Counted from the first letter of the stretch, positions 36,414-48,475 are shown. The stretch: 64,000 nt of DNA from Thelephora terrestris (GCA_015956445.1 WIUZ02000007.1:62001-126000), one strand, 5' to 3'. Notes: generated by a model not told the origin, from the letters alone. Numbers and translations are program-made.

Positions 36414-37389
36414 TCAGGATGTCGATGCGGAAATCTCCATAAAGCTTCTCCAATTCGGCAAATCCTCGTCATTCCTCGGGTCAACGAGGTTAGGGAGGGA
36501 GGGGAACGACTCCATTATCTGGCTATGGCGTCTGCCACCCGTTGGGGTTGGTTTGGATTGTGGTGACTGAGGAACGAGGGAATCCGAGGAGAGAAGTTCG
36601 GCCTCCCTTTTCCCGCTGGACAAAATCGCCAGCACTGACATATCGCTGGCGGTGATTGTTGATGACCTCTTGTCCGCATCTCGATCGGCGGAGATGCGGG
36701 GAGAAGAAACGAAAGACTCGTCTTCATCTTCGTCGTCGCTCATACTCATGAAGTTTAACTGGGCTTTTCTAGGGATCCTTCCGGAGGATTCTCGACCTTC
36801 GAGGCAAGCGAGAGCAACTGAACGGTTCATCCGCTTGGTCTCTGAATTGACGGAGAAGGAAGCGGATGTGGCTGAGACAGATATTGTCGTTTTATGGGTA
36901 GGTTTCCGGTCCAAGGTCGGCGAGTCAGGAAGTGATGGGTCGTTAGGAAGGAATGATTGATCAGCGATGGATAATCGGGGTAAAGAAGCAAGGGGTGAGA
37001 TGGGGTTGAGCGCAGTAGACCTGAAGACGCCTTTGCGCATGTGGGCTGGGCCAGGGTTCTCGGTGGGAATGGGAGTACCTGAGGCACTGGTATAACGGTG
37101 TCAGAGGATGATATACCGTGGAGTTGGGTAAACGAGCAACGTACGAGATATTATGGCGACCAAGGGAATGCCAGGCAAAAGGAGGATCAGTCGGGCTCAC
37201 AGGAGATGTGAGGGTATCGGCAAGCTCGAGAAATGAGTAGGTGCGGGAATCAGCTGGCTCTGGTGAACCTGTTGACTTGAGAAAGAGGGCACGTCCCCTC
37301 TGCGGACGAGGACGAGGGATCATAGGAGGAGGCGAGGGGTCAGACATGAGACCGGATGTAAACAGTTTGGAGTATTGGTGGTATTGCAT
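36414..37389 (-). CDS. lineage-specific Ser-rich protein
   Basis: Two exons (37145-37389, 36414-37086) give about 305 residues, starting MQYHQYSKLFTSGLMSDPS. Short motif-like pieces include RGRALFLKSTGSPEP, FAWHSLGRHNI and RKAQLNFMSMSDDEDEDESF, with many SP and TP sites. The NFMSMSDDEDED stretch could be a phosphorylated acidic patch. The product looks largely disordered. I do not recognise it. The intron is 58 bases with GT-AG ends, and the frame is unambiguous from 37389 to the stop. It is divergent from RSA4. Confidence 0.6.
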
Positions 37390-37884
37390 CTCGAAGGTTG
37401 TGGGTGAGCGGTGTGAGGGCGGTGCGGGGGGAGAGACGCATGGGAAGTCAAGTTTATATACAAATGTGAAATGGCGTCGAGCTGGACCAGTAAACTTTCG
37501 ATCAACCTCGAGGAAGGCGATGGCATGGCGCGTTACAATCTCGGTGTGACTGTGACCCTTATCTCCGGATGTTTTTTCCTCCATCCCGACGTTTCAGCTC
37601 AAGCGAGCGAATATTTCACAAGAATTAATCCTCGTCGGCAGAAAGGGAGGGGGAATGTTCAGTGCTATGCGCTGCGCCCAGACCGACGGCACTGGGGCAA
37701 GCCGGGACGCTGGCTTACTTACCCAATTGATTGTGGCGCTTGGGTGCCACAGTGCCACTCCGCCTGGGCGTTCTCCAGCCTCGCTCTCGGGCGCTCGGCG
37801 GGAGCCGTCGGTATCTATGGTAATCAACTCCCACGCTCGCAACTTTTGCGATCGGGGCGTTTACCTTTTCCTCTCCTTTTTTCA
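37390..37884. promoter_or_regulatory. divergent promoter region upstream of RSA4
   Basis: A 495-base gap between a minus-strand start (37389) and the RSA4 start (37885). The RSA4 side ends in a CT-rich run just before the ATG, typical of fungal promoters. Confidence 0.5.
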
Positions 37885-40556
37885 ATGTCGGTGTTACTAC
37901 CCCCACCTAAAAGACAAAAGGTCTACCATGGGATTCCAGAGCCGGAGGATCATCAAGTCTCGGAAGAATCTGTCCCGAACGTCCTCGTTCAATTTGTAAA
38001 TGATCAGGATGGCTCCCCTCTAGCACCAGCCGTCAATCTGCCCGCCAATGTCACTAAAGACGCTTTGGAATCTCTCGTAAATAGACTCAGACCCCAGGTG
38101 AGCCTTTCCCAATATCGCATATTTTTTCTCACGCTTCTCTCTCCGTTCCACCGATAGGATGATGATTCTGTACCATTCCTTTTCCATCTCGATTCCTCTG
38201 CAGAAGCTATAGCAGCTGGTGCTCCGCCTAGACTCATCATCTCAAACTCCATCAGTCAAGACATTTTGGGTCATCCTTCCCAGGCTTTCTCTCCTGAAGA
38301 TATATTTGTTATCCACTGCTCGCCTCAGGCGGTATTCAAAGTTCGGCCCGCGACCCGCTGCTCCTCCACTCTTTCAGGCAAGTTCTCGGGGGCATCGTTT
38401 TGCCGTTCCTTCATTGACATCGCAACTTTGTTTCTCCTATCATTCCACACGGCGCACCTTCTCACACCGGTTACTAAACCTCCATCTACCCGCCCATCTA
38501 GGTCATACTTCGCCAATTCTATGCGCGTCATTTTCACCAACCGGGAACCTTCTCGCGACTGGTTCCGGCGATTGCAACGCGAGGCTGTGGGATTTATCCA
38601 CGGAAACTCCGTCTTACGTACTATCTGGCCACAAGGGCTGGGTGTTATGTGTCGAATGGGAACCTATGGAAAGGAAACTCGCCACAGGAGGTCATGATGG
38701 CCATGTAAGTTTACCGCGCGACTCTCGCCTGGTTATTCCGATCTACCGATCTCGATATCTGATTTCGATGTGTCTTCCCCCTCTCCGACGCGGCGTTTTC
38801 ATACCCACATCTTCCCAATCGCTTCGGCATGTCGCATATCGATGGTGACGCAGGTGAGGCTTTGGGATGCCAAGACGGGTAAACCAAGCGGTGAGCCTAT
38901 GAAGGGTCACTCGAAATGGGTCACATCTCTGGCATGGGAACCCATACATTTGTACGTTCATTGTCTTCCCTTTGTGCTTTCGATCACCCTCTGCTCTATG
39001 TGTGCTCCCACTTCTTCATGCCACCAATTCAGTCCTTTAATTTTGGGCTTCGACCTTGTGGCGTTCGATCATTGATCCCGTTGTCGTCCGCCACTTTTCG
39101 CCTTTCGCACATTGTTTCCGGGTCGATGGGTCCGTTTCTGGGGCAACCATGATTTAAAATCGTCTTGTGGCCCATATGTGTGGTTGCAGATGACTCATCC
39201 GCAATCATTCATTCCTTACCGCCACAATCGCGCCAACGTTATCCTCTCGCCCGCTCGATTCCGATCGATCGGGCCCCGACCGGTTCCTTGAACGACTCGT
39301 TTCTATGCAAACGCAAACGAACGACCGTGCGTTTGAGACTTTAGAAACCGGCGTTTCGATCGAAACCACCCGTTTCCGGATCTGACCGAGCCTTTCTAAA
39401 CGATCGAGTAATGAACCAAGCGGCTAACCGATTGCTTTCTCGGTTTCCTTAGGAACCCCATCGCTCCAAGGCTCGCCTCTTCTTCGAAGGACGGCAGCGT
39501 CCGGGTTTGGTCGAGTGTGGCAAGGAGGTTGGAGTATGCGCTCGGAGGTCATTCGGCTAGTGTCAACGTAGTGAGGTGGGGAGGTGGTGGAATCGGCGGC
39601 AAGGGTGCTTTGTACACCGCTTCGAGCGATCGAACGATTCGCATATGGGATCCTGAGGGTGTGAGTGTCACCTTCGTCCTCATCTCATCTCACCTCCCCA
39701 TCTGCGCCACCTCTTCGATCGATCCAGCACGGTCTGATTCTTAAAAATTGCAGGGTAAACTCTTGCATACGCTAAAAGATCACGCCCACTGGGTTACCAC
39801 GCTCACGTTGAACACTGATTTCGTGCTCCGGACCGGCCCTTTCGATCACACGTCCAAAACCGCTTCGTCGGATGAAGAAGCCCGGTCCCTCGCGCTCAAG
39901 CGGTACAACACCCTCGTTTCAACCTCTGGTGAACTGCTCATCTCGGGATCGGACGATCACACGCTCTTCCTGTGGTCTTTGTTCCCTTCGCGGACGGCTT
40001 CGGCCGAGGCGTCTGAGCTTGCGGCGGCGAAAGGCGGAAAATTGAAACCGCTGGCGAGGTTGACTGGGCATCAGAGGCAGGTTTCGCATGTGGCGTTTAG
40101 TCCTGACGGACGATGGGCTGCGAGCGCCAGTTGGGATAACAGTGTGAGGCTTTGGGACGGGAAGACGGGAAAATTCGTTGCGACGTTGAGAGGCCACGTC
40201 GCTGCTGTGTATAGGTTGGCGTGGAGCGCAGATTCGAGGCTGTTGGTCAGTGCGAGCAAGGATAGCACCCTCAAGGTTCGCCTCCGTTTTTCTCTCTCTT
40301 CACGCCGCTGCCTTTCATTTGTTTCTGTTTCGGGCTTACCCGTGGGAACAGATCTGGGATCTGAAGACTTATAAACTCAAGACCGACTTGCCGGGCCACA
40401 CTGATGAAGTGTATTGCGTAGATTTCGTGGCTGATAAGGTCGCGAGCGGCGGTAGAGATCGGACGTTGAAAATGTGAGTCCTGGCGAACCCCAATCTTTT
40501 TCTCTTGTTGAACCATCCATGTTCATTCTTCTTGCGCGGGCAGCTGGAAGAATTAG
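37885..40556 (+). CDS. RSA4: Notchless/Rsa4, WD40 factor of 60S ribosome assembly
   Basis: Eight exons (37885-38097, 38158-38377, 38502-38704, 38854-38951, 39453-39660, 39754-40275, 40352-40473, 40544-40556) give about 532 residues (yeast Rsa4 is 515). The N-terminal ubiquitin-like (NLE) domain contains VLVQFVNDQDGSPLAPAVNL; it is the part Rea1/Midasin pulls on. An eight-bladed WD40 propeller follows, with HTSPILCASFSPTGNLLATG, KWVTSLAWEPIHLNP, ISGSDDHTLFLWS and DKVASGGRDRTLKMWKN at the very end. The intron after 38377 uses a GC donor (CAG followed by gcaagt). The fourth intron is 501 bases, about ten times the local norm. The last exon codes only four residues. Confidence 0.94.
38952..39452 (+). 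other. unusually long (501-base) intron in RSA4
   Basis: The exon ends on both sides join seamlessly (EPIHL then NPIAPRLASSS), so no coding is missing. The intron holds short palindromic, C+G-rich stretches near 39240-39300 and repeated AAACG/GAAAC motifs near 39300-39420. It could carry an intronic RNA, but clear snoRNA box C/D or H/ACA signals were not found by eye. Confidence 0.6.
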
Positions 40557-42513
40557 TTCCCGTGGTTTGAAAAAATAATAATCGCTCAGTGTCTTATCGA
40601 ACGCTCTTGCAATTTGATCGACAATCCGCTGCTCGGATGTTACATCAAAAAAATCCTCTTACGTCTCCGTGCGCAATTTTTTGCCCACGTTTTGGCCGTC
40701 CCGGTGATCGACCTGACGCCCCCTGCATACCATGCCACCCACGTGTGATCTTCTGTCACGGTCGCACGTACGTCAACGGACGGGCGGACCTGTGCCAGCG
40801 CCACAAACGAACGGTGATGGGTTTCGCGTTCGTCATTGCTAAGTACAAATCTGCCCTTTCTGCCACGAAGGTCCATATAGTAGGTCTGGCGCCCCCATTT
40901 ATCGCAATCGCGCGTATTTGGAACGCGCAAGAGCCCATTCTCACCCCGCTCTCATGCTCAAGAACAGTTGCGAGATATCGCTCGAGTGAGATAGGGTTTA
41001 GCCCCTTATGGCTTAGGGTTCCGTCGATTTCTGCAGACTGCGGGAATTTCTGTGTGTGTGCTTACAAGCGATCGATCTAAGATCTCCCACGACGCCAGCC
41101 GACGCCTACTTTGAAAAGTACCCACCGTCCCACACCTTACTTATCGTGAGTTCCCTAAACGAGTTCACTCCGGTATCAAGATATGGGTTTCGTCCTATCT
41201 TTTCCGCTTAGGAGTTTCTTTGTGTGGCCGCCCGACTCACCCGGCGGTCGAGCGTTTGAGAATGAATTCAGATCTGCCTGTGGTGTATTTGGAACCCAAG
41301 TAATTTCCATATCGCTATCGATCTCCCCTGTCCCACTTCTGCCAGTTTATTTATATATAACGCTGTGGTCTCTTACGGCTCTCACGGCGGAAAATCATCA
41401 TCCGGTACGTTATCCGTTCCGTGCGCATTAGCATCATCTCCCACCCACCCCATCGATCCGAAACCATCCATAATCGTGAGTTTGCGAATCATCGGATCAC
41501 AGGGCTCGAAGGAAATCACGAGAATGTATACCCAGCCCTTTCGCGCGTAAGCCAATGGCACGGAGGAAGCGATAGAAGGCGTGGCTGTATCTCCCAGCAT
41601 TTTACCACTCATTGCTGTTTTCAGTTCCAAGTTCATTCGGTAGCAGGATTTCAAGCTGAAGGCTACACGGTTCCACGGAGGTTCTACAATTATGTTATGT
41701 ATAGGATGTGTAAGAGCGAAGACACCATGCTCCGAGTGACAGCCGAAAGAAGGTAAATAACGAAAGAAGGGAAACCGCGAAAAACAAGAGGTAAAACACA
41801 TGCGCAACGGATTATCCAAGCGAAGAAAGAGAGAGTGAAGGAAGACCCAATAAACCCTTTCCTTGAGATCCTCCCCGTCCGGCGAGTCATCCGGTGATAT
41901 TGTCATCACGCATCATAAAGAAAAGTGAGGGGGGAGAAAGGAGGGGATCACTGGGGGGCAAAAGGTTGGATGGGGGTCAAATAAACGTGTGGAAGGAAGA
42001 AGCCATGCGCAAGTATGAGGAGAAAAGGTCAAACGGACCGAACATGAGATTACTTGCGGAGAACCCAGAACTGAATATTAGTAAAGTGGGGATGCGTAGT
42101 ATCGCAAGGCAGATGGATATAGGTACTGGAGGCCACAGACGTAAGAAAAGGGGAGACCAAGGAGGGTCGCGACGCGCGCAGATAGGTGAATGCCGCGAGG
42201 TGTATGAAAACAACAGCGCCTAGAAGTATTAGCCTCTTCTGACAAATACATATGTTGAGGGATGCCGAAGGAAGGTAGAGCAGAGCGGAAAAACGTGGTT
42301 GGGGTAGAGTGAGCGCAAGGGTCAGGATGAACGGGTAGATGGGAGGTAGTGCCAGATCGGAAAGCATGGCCACATCGCAATCAAGACGACCAAAGGCGGA
42401 TTCCACGCGTCTGTTTGTCAAGATACCAGAGTAAATGCCAATCAGTTAGTGGTCGAAGGAAAGGGGGGTCGCAGGACTGTTCTACCATTCAAAAAACAAG
42501 GAAACTCACAAGA
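40557..42513. other. long intergenic region between convergent genes, no firm gene
   Basis: Nearly 2 kb between the RSA4 stop and the kinase stop. A minus-strand frame of 175 codons at 41382-41909 has no recognisable domain and no canonical splice context. I see no coding gene. Confidence 0.45.
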
Positions 42514-44325
42514 TCAGAAGGCGTTACTAGGCCTCATATCATAACTTTCAGCCTCCCGACCCTGTTGCTGCAGCTCCTTTTCTCTCATTTCAAAATGGTT
42601 CGGCAGGGGCGAGCTTTCTCCCAAGGGCGTCAGCGGCGTTGTCGGACGTGAATAACCCAGTCCACTTGACGAGGTGACGGTCATCGTCGACACTATTTGG
42701 TTATTCGGGTAATACGACCGCCGTCTCATCTGCTTGAAGTTGTACGGAGTGAACCTGCAGAAAGGGAAAGATTCGGTCACTAAAGACCCCGAGCAAGCGA
42801 TGATTACGGGACGCACTGTTCTTCCATTTGCCTCATCTCAGGTGACATCGTGGAGACGTCCTTCTTCCGGTGCTGGGCCTTGAGAGGATTGTCCTCCAGA
42901 AGCAATTCCTCTAGTTCGTGTGAAGCATCGAAGTTTGCCCTCTTAGACTAGAATGAATGAATGGTTGAAGATCAATCCCACATAAACGCCAAAATGAATT
43001 AAAAGAATGATGGGAACAACGAGAAAACCAGGCACGGAGGGGGAGACGTACGTCAGGGATGAACGGTGCTTGCAACTGCTTGCTCTCTAACTTATCCCAG
43101 TCGAGGGAAGAGAGCCAAGGGTGTTCGCGAATATCCCGAAGGCCTTCCCCGTCGGGTTTGCATCCCAGTCGTTTAGTGACGTCCCGTTCAAGAAGGCAAG
43201 ACAAAAAGTGTATCCCCCGCTTACTACACTTCATCTCGGCATCATCAGGAAACCGCAAATTGTCTTTGATGATGCTGTGGGTGAGGTCCCCGTTCGTTCG
43301 TCCACGGTATGGTCTTTTGCCAAAGATGAGCTCGTACATGCAGATCCCAAGGGACCACCAATCGATCGTGTTCAAGTAGCCCTTCTTGACTAGGATTTCT
43401 GGGGCCATGTAAGCCATGGATCCTGCGACGCCAGTCAACATCCGGCGCTCCGAGTAGTGGACGGCGATGTTGAAATCGGTCAGATGGGCGTGCCCTTGTT
43501 CATCTAACAGAATGTTATCCGGCTTGATGTCTCTATATTTGGTTAGATGGCGCCAAAAACTGGGTAAGCGGAACCAGACGAAAATAGGATCGGGTAGACT
43601 CCTCACCGATGAATAATCCGCTTCTCGTGCAAATACGAGAGAGCAGACGAGAGCTCTGCAGTATAGAGCTGAACAGATTCCTCCGATAGATTTCCTAGCC
43701 GTTCAAGGTGGACTAAAACGTAAAGGTAGGGAGTAAGCGAAGACGTCGAGGGGGGGAGGGGTGATCGTTCTACCGCCACCGCGCACTCACATCGGAGGTC
43801 ACCACCTAGCATTAGGTCGAGGACAAAGAAGCAATTTTCGTCGTCTTGGAAAGCATAACGCAAGTTGACGATAAAAGGATGGTCGATCTACGGTGCGGAA
43901 TGTTAGCGAGAACTAGGAGTAATGACGGCCCCACACGGCTAGGGGGAGTTTTTTGGGACGCCGACGGACCTCTTCGAGCAATCTTCTCTCCTGGATGATG
44001 TTTGGGACGGCTTTCTGCTTGACGCAACGAGCTTTGTTGATGTACTTGAGGGCGTAGAGATCCTTGGTCTGTTTGTGCTGAACGACTCGGACCTGCGGTG
44101 GCCCCAAATTGTGAGCGTGAGGTAACCCAGGGTAGCGCAGAGGAAGTGATATAGACCTTTCCGAAAGCGCCTTTTCCTACGCAACGAAGGAGATTGAAGT
44201 GGAAGAGGTTGACTTCGCCGTCGAAATCAATGGGCTGATGAGTTTGAGAACAGGGCATCAGCGGACAGGATGTCTTAGTGCCATGTGGGGTACAGCACCT
44301 GTTGTCTGCAGCATAGGGCACCCAT
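42514..44325 (-). CDS. AGC-type Ser/Thr kinase of the STK32/YANK family
   Basis: Eight exons (44299-44325, 44157-44234, 43970-44092, 43791-43887, 43607-43712, 43052-43532, 42817-42947, 42514-42754) give about 427 residues. Kinase motifs are in order: GKGAFGKV loop, ALKYINKA (Lys), RIIHRDIKPDN catalytic loop, then DFNIAVHYSERRMLTGVAGS with DFN in place of DFG, the hallmark of YANK/STK32 kinases, and MAPEIL. The tail has an FTPYNFKQMRRRSYYP segment and then Ser/Thr-Pro sites. The first exon encodes only MGALCCRQQ: Gly2 plus two Cys predicts N-myristoylation and palmitoylation, hence membrane attachment. Substrates unknown. Confidence 0.9.
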
Positions 44326-44549
44326 TGGAACAGCGACGGAGGAGAGGATGGGGCGACAAAGCTGGAGAGAGCGGGAGGGGAGATGGTGTAAGTGTCCGTG
44401 GATTGAAACCACCAGGGTTTACCGAGCAATTCGACAACTTAGTACCGCGTGACATCCTCTGCTGGAAGTAACACACGTCACCCACCCAGCGCTCGTCACG
44501 CCTTCGCGCAATTCGCTCGCCTCGTGCATTGGATCCGGTCCGCACGGCA
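44326..44549. promoter_or_regulatory. 224-base divergent promoter between the YANK-type kinase and guanylate kinase
   Basis: Start codons at 44325 (minus) and 44550 (plus) face away from each other. No recognisable regulatory motif was identified. Confidence 0.5.
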
Positions 44550-45303
44550 ATGTCCCCAACGACCATCACCTCAGAGTTTCTCAGACCTTTGGTGCTATCT
44601 GGCCCGTCAGGAGTAGGGAAATCCACCCTGCTCAGCAGACTCTTCGAAAACCACCCAACCAAGTTCGGATTCAGTGTCTCTCGTAAGGAGCCAGACCTGT
44701 TCTTTTCCAATTTCATGTAGCCGAATCCCTTTGATCCAGACACCACTCGTTCACCGCGGCCAGGAGAGACCGATGGAAAACACTACCACTTTGTCACCCA
44801 GGAAAAGTTTAAGCGGATGATCGCCGATGGTGCATTCATTGAGCACGCTCAGTTCTCCAGCAACTGTTATGGCACCAGCTTTATGACCATACAGAACGTG
44901 TCAGACTTGGGGAGGCGGTGCATTCTCGACATAGAGTCTGAGGTCAGTCACGAAACGCCCTCCGGTGAACAAGGGCTAAGCTGAAACATGATACATCAAG
45001 GGCGTTCGACAAATCAAAAAAACTAACTTAAATCCCCTCTACGTCTTTATATCTCCGCCATCCCTCGCCTCCCTCAGATCCCGCCTAAGAGGTCGCGGAA
45101 CGGAGACAGACGAATCGGCCGCCAAGCGGTTAGCCATCGCCCTCAAGGAGATCGCTTACGCCAAACAACCCGGAGTGCACGACCTCGTGATTGTGAATGA
45201 TGATGTCGACAGGGCATACAGCCTCCTCGAGAGGATCGCCCTGGGAGAAGAGAACGTTGTAGCGGACGCATTGCCCCCATTAGACGACGACATCAATGAC
45301 TAA
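44550..45303 (+). CDS. GUK1: guanylate kinase
   Basis: Three exons (44550-44682, 44740-44942, 45001-45303) give about 212 residues, slightly longer than yeast Guk1 (187). The enzyme phosphorylates GMP with ATP to GDP. P-loop [12 protein letters not shown], the GMP-binding [20 protein letters not shown], the [14 protein letters not shown] region, [15 protein letters not shown] and [16 protein letters not shown] are all present and unbroken. The start is the first true ATG ([10 protein letters not shown]). It converges with the next gene, whose stop lies 31 bases away, so the 3' UTRs overlap. Confidence 0.95.
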
Positions 45304-45334
45304 CCAGCCTTATACCCGCTCCAGTGCTGGGGCG

Positions 45335-46104
45335 TCAGGCCCTGAACCGCACATAGGCCATTAATAGAGCAGAGCATCCCGTAACGAATCCGACAAGGTA
45401 TTGCAGCGTAGTAGCCTTGGGAAAACAGAGTAAGCCGCAGATCGAGCGGCGATGGTGAAGGAAACTCGGAAACCAAATGCACACTTACCTTCGACGCCTG
45501 AATCGCCGTTCGCAGACCAGCAATCTCCTGCTCAATCCTTGTGTCCACCTCAGTTATCTTGAGCTCTTGCCCGCTGCTTTCATCCCGCATCCTCCCCTTC
45601 TCCAGGTTTAGGTCCAACCTAACGCCAGACTGCGTCCGATAGATCTCCTCGCGGAGCCGTTGTTTCAATTTTTCAATGTCGGCTACGAGGCGCTCGTTCT
45701 CGGATTTCATCATCGCCAAGTCGTTTTTCTCCGTCATATGCAACTCAGATTTGAGCTGCGTGAAGTCGACTTGTTGTTTGTACTGATGCTATGAAACGCT
45801 GAACGGTTACAAACCAGATGGCGACGAGATCGGCAGACGTCCATACCTTCTCTTGGTCCGCCTTTGTGACCATGTTTGCCGTCATGTTTCGAATGGACTC
45901 ATCGACAACTTCAGCCATTGCAGCCATAATCCCTTCCGCCTGTTTTCTATTCAACCCCTCCCTCTCCAACCTCTGGACGAAGTGATGCGTGTCAAAGTGG
46001 AAGTCTAGGCGCGCCGCGGTTCGGTGGAACGCCGCAGCCTTGACCTGCGAAACCGGAGGGTGCACCCGAGTCACCGCACGTAGAGCAGAGACGGCAGAGA
46101 GCAT
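45335..46104 (-). CDS. mitochondrial coiled-coil protein, CCDC90/MCUR1 (FMP32-like) family
   Basis: Three exons (45847-46104, 45489-45788, 45335-45415) give about 212 residues. The N-terminus MLSAVSALRAVTRVHPPVSQ is basic without acidic residues, like a mitochondrial presequence. It is followed by FDTHHFVQRLEREGLNRKQAE, typical of the DUF1640/CCDC90 head, then long heptad-rich coiled coil (KSENERLVADIEKLKQRLRE) and a C-terminal membrane segment LVGFVTGCSALLMAYVRF. Family members are inner-membrane proteins tied to respiratory-complex assembly and, in animals, to the calcium uniporter. That role is inferred. Confidence 0.85.
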
Positions 46105-46262
46105 ATTAGGGTGGACTTTGAGGTTTATGGAGCAGAACGGTATCGCCTTGAGTAATAAAGTATTCCAATAAGCTTAGTCTAGGAGGGGAGAATAGGGAAC
46201 CAAGGAGAGCGCGGCGTTGTCGCAAGCGCGCACAAGTCGGGTCAAAGAAATGTCTGATCGGA

Positions 46263-48475
46263 TCAACGCCCGGAAAGCGCCTTCATCCGCGCCTCCGCCG
46301 CTCTCGCCCTCCGCTCCCTCTCCAACTTAGCCCTCATCTCAGGCGTCAATCCCAAAACAGCGTTGCTGTCCCCAGTCACACCACCCAATTTTCTCGGCCC
46401 TGTCTTCTCCTCCGGCAACGCACCGACCATCTTCGTCTCCACCTCTGGTTCCGGCTCCTCCTCGGAAGCAGGCTGACGAGCCTCCCGTTCTTTGATCTTA
46501 TCTTTCAAACCCTTCCGACGAACCTTCTTCTTTTCGTCCCTCTGTTCCTCCTGATCTGCAGTCAACGCGCTGGGAACCTTACCTGCCCCGAACCAATCCC
46601 ACTTGTCAGGGTGTGAACCGGCGCAACGGCGGAAGACGTTTCTGACTTCCTTGGTCGAGGCCAAATCATACGCGGTCCTGCGCTTCACAGGAGTGATGCC
46701 ATCAGGGTCGAGGACTGAACTCTCAGGAACATCGACGGTCGGGTCCGCACCCCTTTCGTCCAGCAGCCATCGCACGACCTCTTCTTGACCCGACGAAGCC
46801 GCCACCTGTAGAACCGTCTGACCCTCGTGCTCCCCTGCCACTTTCGGCACCCTAATATCAACTCCATCACCCCCTCCACCCACGAGGTTCGCATATTCCT
46901 TCTCCCAGAACGGTTTCAACGCTTCGAGTCGACCTTTCGAAACCATCTCCAACACCCTTCCCCACTTCTCCTTGAGTGCCTCCTCCTCCTTCGTAAGTTT
47001 CGGAGGTTGGGGTTGAACGGGCTTTTCTTTCGGCTGCACGGGGGCCGGAATAGGCTTGGGTTTAGGCAAGGATGCGAGATAAGCTTCGTCTTGTGCTTTG
47101 AGTTCCGCTTCCGTAAAGTGGGTTATCTTCGCTTTGGTCAATTCCAAGAGACACCTAAGAAGTTCAGATTGTGTCTGGGTAGAAGATGTAAGTGACTCCT
47201 ACGTTTGGGGGTAATGATTTAGTGGACTTACCGGGCGCCGAGTTGGGAACGGGAATGTCCGCAGCCTTTCATCCCCCTTGGTCAAGACAGGTTCCTCATA
47301 ATCGAAGAATATCCGTCTGTTCGAAACACTCGCTCGGATCCATACTCGTTCACATTGGTCGATCTCGTCGGACCACTCTCCCAGCAGATTGCGAATATCC
47401 TGTTGACGGAGGATGAACAAGGAGTGCAGGTAAAGATAAGGTCAGGACATACATCTCTGAGTGCTTGCTCTCCGTAGCGACGAAGCGTTGCGCCCGCACT
47501 GATAGCTCCACCCTTTGCGTTGTCGTTGACCGATTGAGAGCCACCCTGCTTCCTTCTCGCTGAACTTGGGGGGTCAGTGTGCGAATTTGAACGCCCCAGG
47601 AAGACAAAACTCACTAGTGTACCGGTGGAATGTCTTGTGTAGAATCACCTCCGTGTCCGGTATAACCTTCTTAGGTTTTCCTTTCCTGGTCTTACCACCA
47701 TCGTCGTCCCTTGACCGATCTCGGTGTACTCTCACCACCGCTCCGGCGAAATGACCTCCAGCCACCAAGAACAAAGCCCACTTCTTCCCTTCCGGCTCTG
47801 GACAGTTCTGCATCTCCCTCAGTTGGTCCAAATACGGCGCGATGACATCGGGGGATGAGAATATGGCGCGGTAGACTCCGATCTGTGTGGAAGGTGGAGA
47901 GTGAAACCACGTCAGCGGCGTTAACGGAAGATTCCTCTGAGTTGACGAGGGCGAGGGAGATCTGGAACGGGTTTTGACGGTGGCGCGGGACAAAAGAGTG
48001 GCCAGCCTTTTATTGGACTCGGTCTCAGAGTCTTCGCCAGTAGATTCTGAGGCTGACCCGGATAATGAATCTTCGAGGGCTGAGAAGTTCATTAGTATCT
48101 TCTCTTCCACGGATTGACGAATCATGTACCTTCTACGAGTTGAGCGAACTTGCTCTCCGCCACCGCATCCTTCCCATTCAACCTCAGCTTGACATTGTAC
48201 CGATGCCAATCAGATCGGAAGTGGCTCCGTTGATCGTCGACGTTCGCGAACGATGTTCCTTGGCAAACGTTACAGGATCTACCTGAGGTCGTGGAGGTGA
48301 CGGTTGTTGTGGCGTCTCGTGGAGGGGGTTCGTTGATCTTTGCTCCATCCACAGCGGGTCGTGGTTGTTGAGTAAGATCGCGCGATGAGATATCATTGCG
48401 AGGTGTCAGAGCTTCCAGTAGAGGTCCTGGAAGAGCGAATAGATGATAGGTGTGCGGATGTGAAGATTGAGTCAT
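46263..48475 (-). CDS. VMS1: Vms1/ANKZF1 peptidyl-tRNA endonuclease of ribosome quality control
   Basis: Five exons (48130-48475, 47615-48079, 47453-47559, 47232-47399, 46263-47174) give about 665 residues (yeast Vms1 is 632). Order: C2H2 zinc finger SCNVCQGTSFANVDDQRSHF then RSDWHRYN; a variable Ser-rich linker; the eRF1-like VLRF1 catalytic domain with GVYRAIFSS, KKWALFLVAGGHFAGAVV, HRYT and RRKQGGSQSVNDNAKGGA, which contains the conserved GSQ glutamine needed for release; ankyrin repeats (VAGEHEGQTVLQVAASSGQ); and a charged coiled-coil C-terminus with a VIM-like tail (PEMRAKLERERRARAAE) that would bind Cdc48. The protein frees nascent chains from stalled 60S subunits, notably near mitochondria. 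Confidence 0.93.

Noticed and set aside
41382-41909. Minus-strand ORF of 175 codons between RSA4 and the kinase
   Set aside because: No recognisable motif, odd composition and position between two convergent 3' ends.
46827-47195. Plus-strand ORF of 122 codons
   Set aside because: It is the antisense shadow of the VMS1 C-terminal exon.
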